NCBI GenBank assembly: GCA_910574915.1
Contig: CAJTCR010000019.1
Coordinates: 27,536-91,535, forward strand
From: Eubacteriaceae bacterium
GTDB lineage: Bacteria > Bacillota > Clostridia > Lachnospirales > Lachnospiraceae
Reading direction: 5' to 3'
DNA: 64,000 nt
Shown: positions 1 to 8,600 of the stretch, piece by piece
Layout: each line of letters opens with the position of its first letter
How positions within the stretch are numbered: position 1 is the first letter of the stretch
Made by a program: the position numbers and the translations under genes
Notes under the pieces: generated by a model
What the model saw: the letters and a program-made list of their open reading frames with translations, nothing else
What the model was told of the DNA's origin: nothing
The model's database searches: none

Positions 1-2230
1 TGTCACAGTCCGCATAGGCTTTGCACAGCCCTTCCGCATCCAGCCCGCTGGTGTTCTTAAACCACCGTTCCTCGTCATTCATGCGGATATTGAAAATACT
101 TACTGGCTCCTTCTCCCTAGCTTCACGAACCCCCTCCAGATAATCCTCCACCTGCGGAAGATAAGTTTCAAGCGTTCCCGTCCTTTGTGCAGTAATCGGG
201 TTAATATCCACTTTTACCCGTCCGATATGGAGTGCATCTCCATTAAATGCATCAAACAGAACATCTTCACGCTCACTTGTGGAAAGCTCCACAACCACGT
301 CAAGGTCAGAGCCATCACGCTCCAAGCCCCGACAACGGCTCCCTGCTACTGCCACATCCACAATCTCCGCATCAATGCCAGCTTCATCTAACTGCGCCTG
401 CACATGGCATTTTACGGTATCCTCAATCTCTGATGGGTTCATTTCGCATATTTCATGGAAAAATTCGTTTGTCTTTTCTTTAAAATTTTCTACAATATTT
501 CCCTGCAAAATATCTGGCACAATATGCTCAGCTTCCTTCTTGTGGATTGTGTCCACATCTTGAACTGCATTTGCAATGCTTTCTGTCAGTTCGTCAAAAT
601 CAATTGGTATTATCTCATCATCATCGCTAATGCTGCCCCCTGCACCATTTTCAAACCGATCTTCTCTTAAATCATCTACGATATCATCAGCAATCACCTG
701 AATATCCACACCGGTATTTTCATACACACCGCCTTCAACCTCCTTATAATCCATATCCATAATGGAATAATCATAGCCACTCTCTGTTTCCTGTATACTG
801 ACAAAGCGGTCTGCAATCTGAAATGCAAACTTTGTTTCTTTCGCTTTCTTCGGCTCTGTCTGCTCTCGCTTTTGGTCAGTGTGTCCTAAAGTGTTTTTAC
901 TATCATTTAAGATTTTTTTCATATCTGCAAGAACCTGTTCCGTTTCATCTCCGAGGTCAATAATTTCGTCACCGTCCTCCATATCTGTTAATTTCGGTGT
1001 TTCTGTTGACTCGTCCTGCTCTGCCTGTGTTTCTGGCTGCTCTGCTTGTATTTGTTCCGAAGCTGGCTGTTCTATGACAGTCTGCTCTGCTTCTAACTTC
1101 AAATCATTCTGTAATGCAGAATGATTGACATCATGTTCAGAAGTGGCATTCCCCACAATTTCTTCCTCCTGCTCATCGGCAGCTCTTGCCTGTTCAATGT
1201 CTTTATACTCACTTTCTATCAGACTGAGAAAAGCCGTCCCCATTTCTTCATAAGAAACCTGCTTCTCGGCATTCTCAAAAGTAACTGTCACAGCATCTTT
1301 ACCAAATACTGCAACGGCATCATTTTCACCTACTCCGATTACCCGTTCATACCCGCCTATGAAAGCTTTTGCAAGCTCCTCACGGATATCCTCGCCACCC
1401 TGCATACGGTGGGCTATATCATGTATTGTATCATCTGATACTAAGCCATTCCCAAACAATGCTTTTTCAACCGGCTTAAATTTATCAATATACCCGTCTT
1501 CAAAAAAGCGGTATCCCAGATCTTCCATCTCGTCCCATGCAAGAAACTTTTTTGCAATCAAAGACGCATTGTCTGTTTCAAGGAATTGTTTTTCTTCGTC
1601 GGTAAACCCATTTTCCGCCTTATCTGCCTCCTGCTCTTTTATACCTGTCAGTTCATGCATAAAATTAGGAAGTTCCGTAAAGCCGAAAGAATCTACAAAA
1701 TGTGCACTGTTCTTCCCATTCTCATGCAGCACCACAATATCACTGACGGAAAGGGAATGCCCCTTATAATCTGCTGGGTGGTCTATATTGAATTTCTCAA
1801 ATAGCGCATTGAGTTTCTCCCCCTGTAACTGTCCTTGTATGTCTGAAAACTGCCCTGTATAGACAAGGTTATAATTTTCCGGCTGTATTTCCCTGAAATC
1901 ATCCGACAGAATACCCCTTTTCAAAAGTTCCGCTGTGCCTGCAAAACGTAAATCACGAAGCTCTGGATTGTCTTTTAACTGGTAAATGCCGTATTGACTG
2001 GTATCACCATATAAGAGCTGTACCTCCTTGTCAGCCTGTTTATCCAAAGAACGTGAAACTTTTTTATCAGCCTGTAGTTCCTGCAACTGTGCGTCAATTC
2101 CCATGATAAGCTCTGATGCTGTCCTGCGGATTGTATCAAGGGAAGATTTCAGCCCCTCCAGCCTGTCCGCAATTTCCTCCATTGTTAGTTTTTCCACTTT
2201 TTTTCTTGAATTTCCATTTATATCTGCCAT
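1..2230 (-). CDS. Large multidomain mobile-element protein with nucleotidyltransferase-like region (partial)
   Basis: The minus-strand frame is open from an ATG at 2230 to the left edge (743 codons, no stop in window), so the C-terminus is missing. A strong AAGGAGG precedes the start. The N-terminal half reads like the YodL/LPD-type proteins carried by Firmicute ICEs, followed by an acidic Glu/Gln/Thr-rich linker at about residues 360-460. Near residue 630 is GSRCRGLERDGSDLDVVVE, matching the GSxxxG...SDLDVxV core of MNT/pol-beta nucleotidyltransferases. That match suggests NTP transfer, but no target can be named. Two copies of the ICE palindromic repeat lie inside the frame (867-893 and 1095-1144). 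It is the last gene of the visible ICE and follows the DUF6674-like gene by 75 bp. Family assignment is from recognition only. Confidence 0.7.
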   Translation of the reverse strand, partial: MADINGNSRKKVEKLTMEEIADRLEGLKSSLDTIRRTASELIMGIDAQLQELQADKKVSRSLDKQADKEVQLLYGDTSQYGIYQLKDNPELRDLRFAGTAELLKRGILSDDFREIQPENYNLVYTGQFSDIQGQLQGEKLNALFEKFNIDHPADYKGHSLSVSDIVVLHENGKNSAHFVDSFGFTELPNFMHELTGIKEQEADKAENGFTDEEKQFLETDNASLIAKKFLAWDEMEDLGYRFFEDGYIDKFKPVEKALFGNGLVSDDTIHDIAHRMQGGEDIREELAKAFIGGYERVIGVGENDAVAVFGKDAVTVTFENAEKQVSYEEMGTAFLSLIESEYKDIEQARAADEQEEEIVGNATSEHDVNHSALQNDLKLEAEQTVIEQPASEQIQAEQPETQAEQDESTETPKLTDMEDGDEIIDLGDETEQVLADMKKILNDSKNTLGHTDQKREQTEPKKAKETKFAFQIADRFVSIQETESGYDYSIMDMDYKEVEGGVYENTGVDIQVIADDIVDDLREDRFENGAGGSISDDDEIIPIDFDELTESIANAVQDVDTIHKKEAEHIVPDILQGNIVENFKEKTNEFFHEICEMNPSEIEDTVKCHVQAQLDEAGIDAEIVDVAVAGSRCRGLERDGSDLDVVVELSTSEREDVLFDAFNGDALHIGRVKVDINPITAQRTGTLETYLPQVEDYLEGVREAREKEPVSIFNIRMNDEERWFKNTSGLDAEGLCKAYADCD
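867..893. repeat. Degenerate copy of ICE palindromic repeat, in frame
   Basis: A diverged match to the 27-bp palindrome AACTTCTGGACAT-N-complement. It is translated on the minus strand as NTLGHTDQK, the same frame as the better copies (TSGHDVQK). Confidence 0.45.
1095..1144. repeat. Long form of ICE palindromic repeat, in frame
   Basis: A 50-bp form in which an inner palindrome (AATCATTCTG...CAGAATGATT) sits inside the ACTTC...GAAGT palindrome. It is read in frame on the minus strand as ATSEHDVNHSALQND. Close relatives lie at 31831 and 34721. Confidence 0.6.
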
Positions 2231-2305
2231 ATAATTTCCTCCTTAAAAACAGGAAACAGACAGGTTTCCCCATATGTTTCTGCTGTCGGTATTCTGATTT
2301 GCTGC

Positions 2306-3148
2306 CTATAAACATACTTCTTTCTTTTTCGCCGCTGCCTTATCCGGTTCTGGTGCTTTTTTCTGCTGTTCCATTTTTGCCTTCATCTGCGACAGCTTAT
2401 CCTTTACCGATGAACGCCCGCCTTTTTCTGCTTCTTTTTTGACCGTAAAGCGGTCTGAGAGCTGATCCAGTTTTTCCAGCGCACGGTCAACTGTATCCAT
2501 ATTTTTCTGCAAATGCGCCGCTCTACTTTTAATGGGTCTGTTCATAAGCCTTGTCAGTGCAACCCCCTGTTTTTCATCCGAAACTTCCTTTGTGCCTTTT
2601 CCCACGATCAGCCTGCCTACGTTGGAAACGCTGTTCCCGATCTGCTTTAATTCGTCCCCGATACTATCAATCTGGTTAGCTGTTTTATCGTAATCCATTT
2701 TAACCTCCTGTATCTTTTCCTGATAGTCTGTAAGCACTGGCCTGATGCCGGACAATCCTTTCTGTACTGCTATACACATTGCCGCTTTTCCCTTTTCCTT
2801 AAAAGCATGAACCGCCTGCGCCGCTGTTTCCATCAGACGTTCTTTTACTGATGAAAGCCGTTCCGACAGTCCCGTCGCTTTCTCCTGAAGCTGTGCCACT
2901 TTGTCCATAAGACGCTCTGTGACCGTTTTGGGCTGGCTTTCCTGCAATTTTGCAAGCTGCTCCCTCATGCCCTGCAATTCATCTGCCACGATGCTAAGCT
3001 GCATCTGCATCCCTGCCAAATACCCGAACATCTCCATAAACCCCTGCGATTGTTCTCCCATATCCTGCTGGCTTAAAAGCTGCATGAACTGCTTTATCAC
3101 GTCACTTTCCTCCATCCCCTGTTTTGTGTTCTGTTCTGCTGTATTCAT
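2306..3148 (-). CDS. Coiled-coil ICE protein (DUF6674-like)
   Basis: A 280-residue protein rich in Gln, Lys, Glu and Met with long predicted coiled coil, roughly residues 60-110 and 130-200, and a Lys/Ala-rich tail. There is no signal peptide, membrane segment or catalytic motif. The start has an upstream purine-rich site (GGAGGTAAAG). It resembles a family of unknown function that recurs in Tn1549-like elements of gut Firmicutes (recalled as DUF6674; not checked). It lies between the PAPS-reductase-like gene and the large partial gene, all on the same strand. A structural or DNA-associated role during transfer is possible, but nothing in the sequence fixes it. Confidence 0.65.
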   Translation of the reverse strand: MNTAEQNTKQGMEESDVIKQFMQLLSQQDMGEQSQGFMEMFGYLAGMQMQLSIVADELQGMREQLAKLQESQPKTVTERLMDKVAQLQEKATGLSERLSSVKERLMETAAQAVHAFKEKGKAAMCIAVQKGLSGIRPVLTDYQEKIQEVKMDYDKTANQIDSIGDELKQIGNSVSNVGRLIVGKGTKEVSDEKQGVALTRLMNRPIKSRAAHLQKNMDTVDRALEKLDQLSDRFTVKKEAEKGGRSSVKDKLSQMKAKMEQQKKAPEPDKAAAKKKEVCL

Positions 3149-3285
3149 ATTTCTTTACCTCCAATTTTTATTTTTTACCATATATTTGCTCTATTTAATA
3201 ATCAATGACTTCCTTATCAGGAAATCATCTGATTCACCCATTTACCGTTTCCTGCACCTGCGGATCTCCACAAAATTCCGACATA

Positions 3286-3332
3286 AGGCTGACAATTCTT
3301 ATGTCTATTCCATCGCAAAAAAATGTCAGCCT
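3286..3332. other. Stem-loop in the 215-bp gap after the PAPS-reductase-like gene
   Basis: AGGCTGACA at 3286 pairs perfectly with TGTCAGCCT at 3324 around a 29-nt loop. There is no clear T run on either side, so a terminator is only possible. It could be an mRNA-end or processing hairpin. Confidence 0.35.
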
Positions 3333-3363
3333 GTAAGTCCTCCCGTTTGTCCGTCCCTTATTT

Positions 3364-4584
3364 TTATGCTGCAAGTCCATGCAGGTTTATCCACTCTATG
3401 ACAAACCAGAATCCAAGTCCCCGATTATCCGGTTTCCATATATCTTTTTCATTAAATGCGCCGCCACGCATCATATAGTCGATAATTTCAGGATTAGAAA
3501 GTTTTTCTGCAAGCTCCCAACGGTTCGGCGATTTCTCCCTGTGGCACCCAAAACCGCAGGAAACGCACCCCGTCCTGCCGCACCCTGTAGTGCCGAATAT
3601 GGGTTTTCCGATATCAAATATTCCCATTTCCATTGTGTTCCCCTGCGGCAGTGCTTTTCCGTAGTCTGCTGTTACTTCGCCGTATACGTCTGCAATCGGG
3701 ATATGGTTGTGGAAAATATATTCCAATACGTCCTGTTCCGTCCAGAATGACATCGGATTGCTGATCGGGCTTTTCATGTCAAAACCGTTGTAACCGTTTT
3801 TGAGCCAATTTGTTGTCCGCAGCCTGCTTTCACTTGCCATCTGTGCTGTCATGGGCATTTTTCCCGTCCTTTTTGCGTAGCTATGCATAGGGGATTTTTT
3901 CATAATGGAACAGCAGCGATCCGCTATTTCAAAGGGCGCTTCCAAAAAGAATTTGTAACGCTCCTTGTTATACATCTTTGAATATTCCGATGTTTTCACA
4001 CCGTTTTCTTTATGCGGATATTTCCCCATAAGCATCAAGTAACGGACAGGTGTCTTTATATCCGTGCTTGGTATCTCCCCACGGATAAGACTCTGGTAGG
4101 CGGCATTTTCTCTGTCCTCACGGCGGTCTATACCTACTAAATCCGCCATATAACTGTGATTTGGGATTTCTCCCATACGTTCTGCATTTTTCTCCCGTTC
4201 CAGAAGCTTCTCCATGTACCGCCTTGCGCCGTATACGCAACCTGCTACTTCCTTACCAATCATGGGATAGCCATATTTTATGATGACCTGCCGAAAGTTT
4301 ATCTCCGGTCTGATAATCTCTACATTTTCCTGCTGTCTTACAAACTCCCTGACTTCCGGATATTCCAGACTGGTATCAACGTAGACTGCACTAATTTTCG
4401 GGTACATTTCCCTTGCGATATGTAACAGTACTGAACTGTCTTTTCCACCGCTAAACGCGATATATACGCCGTCCGTACCGTAATAATCCACCCATTCCCG
4501 TATACGGTACTGTGTCATCCGTATTTTTATGGAGAGCGAGAGGGACTGCATCTGATATAAGTCGCTCATTGTATGTTTGTTCAT
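3364..4584 (-). CDS. PAPS-reductase-like PP-loop protein (DUF3440-type)
   Basis: A 406-residue protein with the PP-loop ATP pyrophosphatase motif SGGKDSS near residue 43, followed by YVDTSLEYPEVREFV as in PAPS reductase/adenine nucleotide alpha-hydrolases. A Cys cluster near residues 335-350 (TTGCGRTGCVSCGFGC) could hold a metal or Fe-S centre. Such ICE- and phage-borne members are not assimilatory sulfate reductases; roles in nucleic-acid or small-molecule modification have been suggested for relatives such as DndC. The open frame extends up to 4683, but the ATG at 4584 has a good site (CAGGAGGAAAC) and the extension crosses a terminator, so 4584 is chosen. Two hairpins precede it. Confidence 0.75.
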   Translation of the reverse strand: MNKHTMSDLYQMQSLSLSIKIRMTQYRIREWVDYYGTDGVYIAFSGGKDSSVLLHIAREMYPKISAVYVDTSLEYPEVREFVRQQENVEIIRPEINFRQVIIKYGYPMIGKEVAGCVYGARRYMEKLLEREKNAERMGEIPNHSYMADLVGIDRREDRENAAYQSLIRGEIPSTDIKTPVRYLMLMGKYPHKENGVKTSEYSKMYNKERYKFFLEAPFEIADRCCSIMKKSPMHSYAKRTGKMPMTAQMASESRLRTTNWLKNGYNGFDMKSPISNPMSFWTEQDVLEYIFHNHIPIADVYGEVTADYGKALPQGNTMEMGIFDIGKPIFGTTGCGRTGCVSCGFGCHREKSPNRWELAEKLSNPEIIDYMMRGGAFNEKDIWKPDNRGLGFWFVIEWINLHGLAA

Positions 4585-4602
4585 GTTTCCTCCTGAACAG
4601 AA

Positions 4603-4637
4603 AAGTACCGTCCTGTATGATTTACAAGACGGTACTT
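4603..4637 (-). promoter_or_regulatory. Leader hairpin before the PAPS-reductase-like gene
   Basis: On the minus strand AAGTACCGTC pairs with GACGGTACTT, followed by TTTTCTG and then the ribosome site of the downstream gene. It may act as an attenuator or a second terminator. Confidence 0.5.
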
Positions 4638-4640
4638 CCA

Positions 4641-4685
4641 AAATAAAAAGGTGTATGATATTGATTTTCCATTTATCATACACCT
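4641..4685 (-). terminator. Rho-independent terminator after the GNAT gene
   Basis: A perfect 12-bp stem (AGGTGTATGATA at 4649 with TATCATACACCT at 4674), followed in minus-strand direction by TTTTTATTT. It lies 43 bp after the stop codon of the GNAT gene. Confidence 0.8.
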
Positions 4686-4727
4686 AAAGTTACTGTTACT
4701 ATGTATTTTTATTATGAAATTTTTCAG

Positions 4728-5339
4728 CTAAAGCAGTCTTAGTAACTGTATCAGCTCATGCTGGTTTTCCGGATCAGATGCTGTTAATCGGGTATCAAAT
4801 TGTACAAACCGATTTGTATTATAAAATGACAGCAGCTTTTCCTCATTATTTGCTTCAAGAAATACTACCAGACCTCCGCCCAGATACTGCATTCTCTCAA
4901 TGATACCCCAAGCCAGTTCAAGCAGTTCCGCTCCTGTAATTTTTTTCTCCATGCCTCCTGCATAATTTTTTCCAAGCTGTGCTATCAAATATGCTGCCAT
5001 CGTATAGGTATCAGATTTTTCATCCAGTTCACTGATCCGCAGCAGTTTTCTTTTCGTGGTCTTACTTACTGTTTCACCTCTGACAGTTAAAGCTTTCAAC
5101 GCTATCGTAAAATACCCAAGCAATGCTCCGTTTTCCTTAGAAAAAACAAGATATGTAACAGACTGGTTTTTCTTTGTAAATTCTATGGAGCTGTTTTTCA
5201 AAAAAAGCTCCAAATCAGGATTCTTAGGGCAGGAAAAACCGGAGAGGACTTGAAGCAGTCTGTCCTCTCCAATTTTGGGATTGTCATTTTTAAGATAACG
5301 ACGAATGTTAATGACTGAATATTTACTTGTTAATGACAT
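4728..5339 (-). CDS. GNAT-like acetyltransferase, possible toxin
   Basis: A 203-residue protein with a GNAT-like layout. An N-terminal beta strand leads to SVTYLVFSKENGALLGYFTIALK (strands 3-4). A helix and QLGKNYAGG lie near the acetyl-CoA loop position. A C-terminal LLSFYNTNRFVQFD is typical of the GNAT end. The family transfers acetyl groups from acetyl-CoA; the substrate is unknown. The start codon overlaps the 3' end of the 64-residue gene upstream by 17 bp, which implies translational coupling. The pair has its own promoter and terminator inside the ICE, a layout seen in GNAT toxin-antitoxin modules. An ordinary acetyltransferase remains possible. Confidence 0.6.
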   Translation of the reverse strand: MSLTSKYSVINIRRYLKNDNPKIGEDRLLQVLSGFSCPKNPDLELFLKNSSIEFTKKNQSVTYLVFSKENGALLGYFTIALKALTVRGETVSKTTKRKLLRISELDEKSDTYTMAAYLIAQLGKNYAGGMEKKITGAELLELAWGIIERMQYLGGGLVVFLEANNEEKLLSFYNTNRFVQFDTRLTASDPENQHELIQLLRLL

Positions 5340-5517
5340 TTGATTTCTCCCATTTATCCATTAGTTCTATCAGCTCCGCATCGTCCTCAACGTAATTTGC
5401 TGCCACCGGAATACGGACAGGACGGTTTTTAGCAGATTCTTCAATTGCATTAACAAACATCTCCACCTGTTTCTGACCAGATATAACAAAATTTTTCGTA
5501 ATACTTGAAGTTGCCAT
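5323..5517 (-). CDS. Small antitoxin-like protein
   Basis: A 64-residue acidic protein (MATSSITKNFVISGQ...). The start is preceded by AAGGAGGTGTGTTTCT. It has a short N-terminal strand pattern followed by a helix, as in small antitoxins with an N-terminal DNA-binding fold, and a charged C-terminus (EDDAELIELMDKWEK) that could bind a partner. It overlaps the GNAT start by 17 bp, so the two are translated together. No ribbon-helix-helix DUF1778 signature, the usual GNAT-toxin partner, was recognised. The antitoxin role is inferred from size, order and overlap. Confidence 0.55.
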   Translation of the reverse strand: MATSSITKNFVISGQKQVEMFVNAIEESAKNRPVRIPVAANYVEDDAELIELMDKWEKSNVINK

Positions 5518-5599
5518 AGAAACACACCTCCTTTATCAGTATGGCTCATTTTTTACTGCTTACTCTGTTTCAGCACAAGCTGCATACTTTCCTACTCAT

Positions 5600-5628
5600 A
5601 TTTTATGATTTTACCAGCAATTTTGCAA
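5600..5628 (-). promoter_or_regulatory. Promoter of the small-protein/GNAT pair
   Basis: Minus-strand TTGCAA (5628-5623), 17-bp spacer, TAAAAT (5605-5600). It lies between the stop of the giant gene and the 64-residue ORF, giving the pair independent transcription. Confidence 0.6.
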
Positions 5629-5645
5629 TCAAATTTTTGTGAATT

Positions 5646-8600
5646 CTATATGACTGCCTCTTTTCCCTTTGTTTTATCAGTTCCGGCGTTTCCCATGCCT
5701 GCCACCTGCTCCTTGTACGTTTCCAGTTTTTCTTTCAGCGATGCCTTCGCAGTTTTGTCAGTGTTTCCGGCTGCCAGCTTTAACCCGTGCTGACTGCCAT
5801 TTTCCGTTGCCTGTTTCTGCCTCTGGTCATTATGTTCTAAAGTGTCGGCTGTCGGCTGCTTTGGCATTTCATTGCCAACCTGTGCATCATTGCCATTTTC
5901 GTCCATGTTGAGCAGGGCATTGAGGGCGGAAAGGCGGTCTAGTTTCTCTTTCAGTTCCGCTTCCTGTGCAAAAGGTTTTGTCACTTCTGATTTTGCAGTT
6001 TCAAGCTGCCGCTCCACATTTTCCAGTTTTACCTTTGCATTATCAAGATCTTTTGGCATGGACTCCAGCGCATGGTTGATACGGGCAATGTTGCCGAACG
6101 GGTCAGAGCCGATCTCAAGGTTATGGGAAAGCTGCCCTTTTAAGTTCATCACAAATTTGTGGTTGAACGAATCAAAGGACACCGCCATCTTAAACCCGGC
6201 ATATTCCCCTACCGTTGCAGGCACATTGACCGTTTTCATCTCCTTGCACATCTCCACAAGTGCGGCTCCGGCTTCTTTTTTATCCGTATAAGCCTTATCC
6301 CCGACTTTCATAAAAAACTGCTCTTTATCTGCCGGCAGGTTTGCCTTTGCGGTCTGAATGTCCGCTGTCATGCCGCTGATTCTCTCTTTCAGAATGGCTA
6401 TCTGCTGTGGGTAATGCTTGGCGATATTGTCCTCAAGGCGGTATTTCTGGCTGGTATGGTTGGCTTTCATCAGTTTCAGCTTGGATACCTGAATATCGAG
6501 ATCCATTTTTTGCTTTATATACGGATTTCCGGTAGCCAGTGCTTTCACCTCCGCATAAGTGAGTGCCGCCTCGTCCACGTCCTCACAGCTTCGTACCGGG
6601 GATTTGCTCGTCATGATCTGGGAAATGAATTTCTGCTTGTTTTCGATCACCTGCCATGAATAGCTGTCGAATGTATTTTCAGTTACATACCGGAATATCT
6701 TGACTTTAGGATTTAGGTTGCCCTGCCTTAAAATACGCCCCTCCTGCTGTTCTATGTCGGAAGGACGCCAAGGCACATCAAGGTGGTGTAAGGCTATCAG
6801 TCTGTCCTGTACGTTTGTCCCTGCGCCCATTTTCTGCGTAGAACCCAATAAAAAACGAACCTGCCCGCTTCTTACCTTGCCAAACAGCTCCGCTTTCCTT
6901 GTTTCTGTATTCGCCTCATGTATGAACGCTATTTCTTCCGGCGGCACTCCTTTCCCGACCAGCTTGTTTTTTATATCCTCATAAACATTAAATGTGCCGT
7001 CCCCTTTCGGTGTCGAGAGGTCACAAAAAAGTAATTGTGTGGACTTCTGTTCCTTTGTCTGCTCCCATATCGCAAATGCCTTTTCGACACAGGTTGCCGC
7101 TTTGGAAGTTTCATTGTCCGGCAGCATATCGTTGATAAGGCGCTGGTCTAATGCCAGTTTCCGCCCGTCATTTGTGATTTTCAGCATATTATCCTGATGT
7201 GGCTCAACAAGCCTGTTGCGTACTGCTTCCGCCCTTTCTGCAAGGGAGGATACCATGTCTTGCTGGTACTCGCTCGGCTTTAACACCACGTTTTCATATT
7301 CCGCTTCCGGTACGGGCAGCTTCAACATATCCGGTGTCTGAATGTCTGCGCTCTCCTTAAAAAGCGCAATCAGCTCCGGCAGGTTGAAAAACTTTGCGAA
7401 CCTTGTCTTTGCCCTGTATCCGGTTCCCTCCGGGGCTAATTCTATCGCTGTCTGCGTTTCCCCGAACGATGCCGCCCAACTGTCAAAATGCCCCAGCCCC
7501 AGCTTTTGGAGTGTGCCATACTGGAGGTAGCGCATATTGGTGTAAAGCTCTGTCATGCTGTTGGAAATTGGCGTTCCTGTGGCAAAAGTAACCCCCTTGC
7601 CGCCAGTTATTTCATCAAGGTACTGGCACTTTGCAAACATATCCGAGGACTTCTGCGCCTCCGTCTGTGCAATGCCCGCCACGTTCCGCATCTTTGTGTA
7701 TAAAAAAAGGTTTTTGTAATTATGCGACTCGTCCACAAAAAGCCTGTCAACGCCAAGCTGTTCAAAGGTCACTACGTTGTCTTTCCTTGATGTGTCATTC
7801 AGCTTCTCAAGCCTTGCCGAAAGGGATTTCCTTGTTTTTTCCATCTGCTTGATGGTATAGCGTTCCCCGTTGTCGGCTTTCGCCTGCTCTATGGCAAGCT
7901 CAATCTCACTGATCTGACGCTCGATCATGGCTTCCTGACGCTCGATTGACAGCGGGATTTTCTCGAATTGGGAATGCCCGATAATCACCGCATCATAATC
8001 ACCTGTCGCTATCCTCGAACAGAACTTTTTCCGGTTGGCAGGCTCAAAATCCTTTTTCGTTGCGGCTAAGATATTTGCGCCGGGATATAACCGGAGAAAA
8101 TCGCTCGCCCACTGCTCCGTCAAATGGTTCGGCACTACAAACAGGCTCTTTTGGCACAATCCTAACCGTTTACTCTCCATTGCCGCCGCTGTCATTTCAA
8201 AGGTCTTGCCCGCACCGACACAGTGCGCCAGCAGGGTATTGTCCCCATATAAAACGTGTGCGACTGCGTTCTTCTGGTGGGGCTTCAATTCAATGTCCGG
8301 TGTCATGCCGGGGAATTTCAAGTGCGCCCCGTCATATTCCCTCGGTCTTGTGGAGTTGAACAATTTATTGTATTTTGCCACTAAATCCTGCCGCCTGTCC
8401 GGGTCACGGAAAATCCAGTCCTTAAAGGCTTCCCTTATGGTGTCCTGTTTCTGTGCCGCAAGTGTGGTTTCTTTTTTATTGAGGACTCTCTTTTCCTTCC
8501 CGTCCTCCGTGATTGTGTCATATACACGGCTGTCCTTTAAGTTCAGCGAATCCTCTAAAATCTGGTAGGCGTTCCTGCGGCCTGTCCCGTAAGTCATGTT

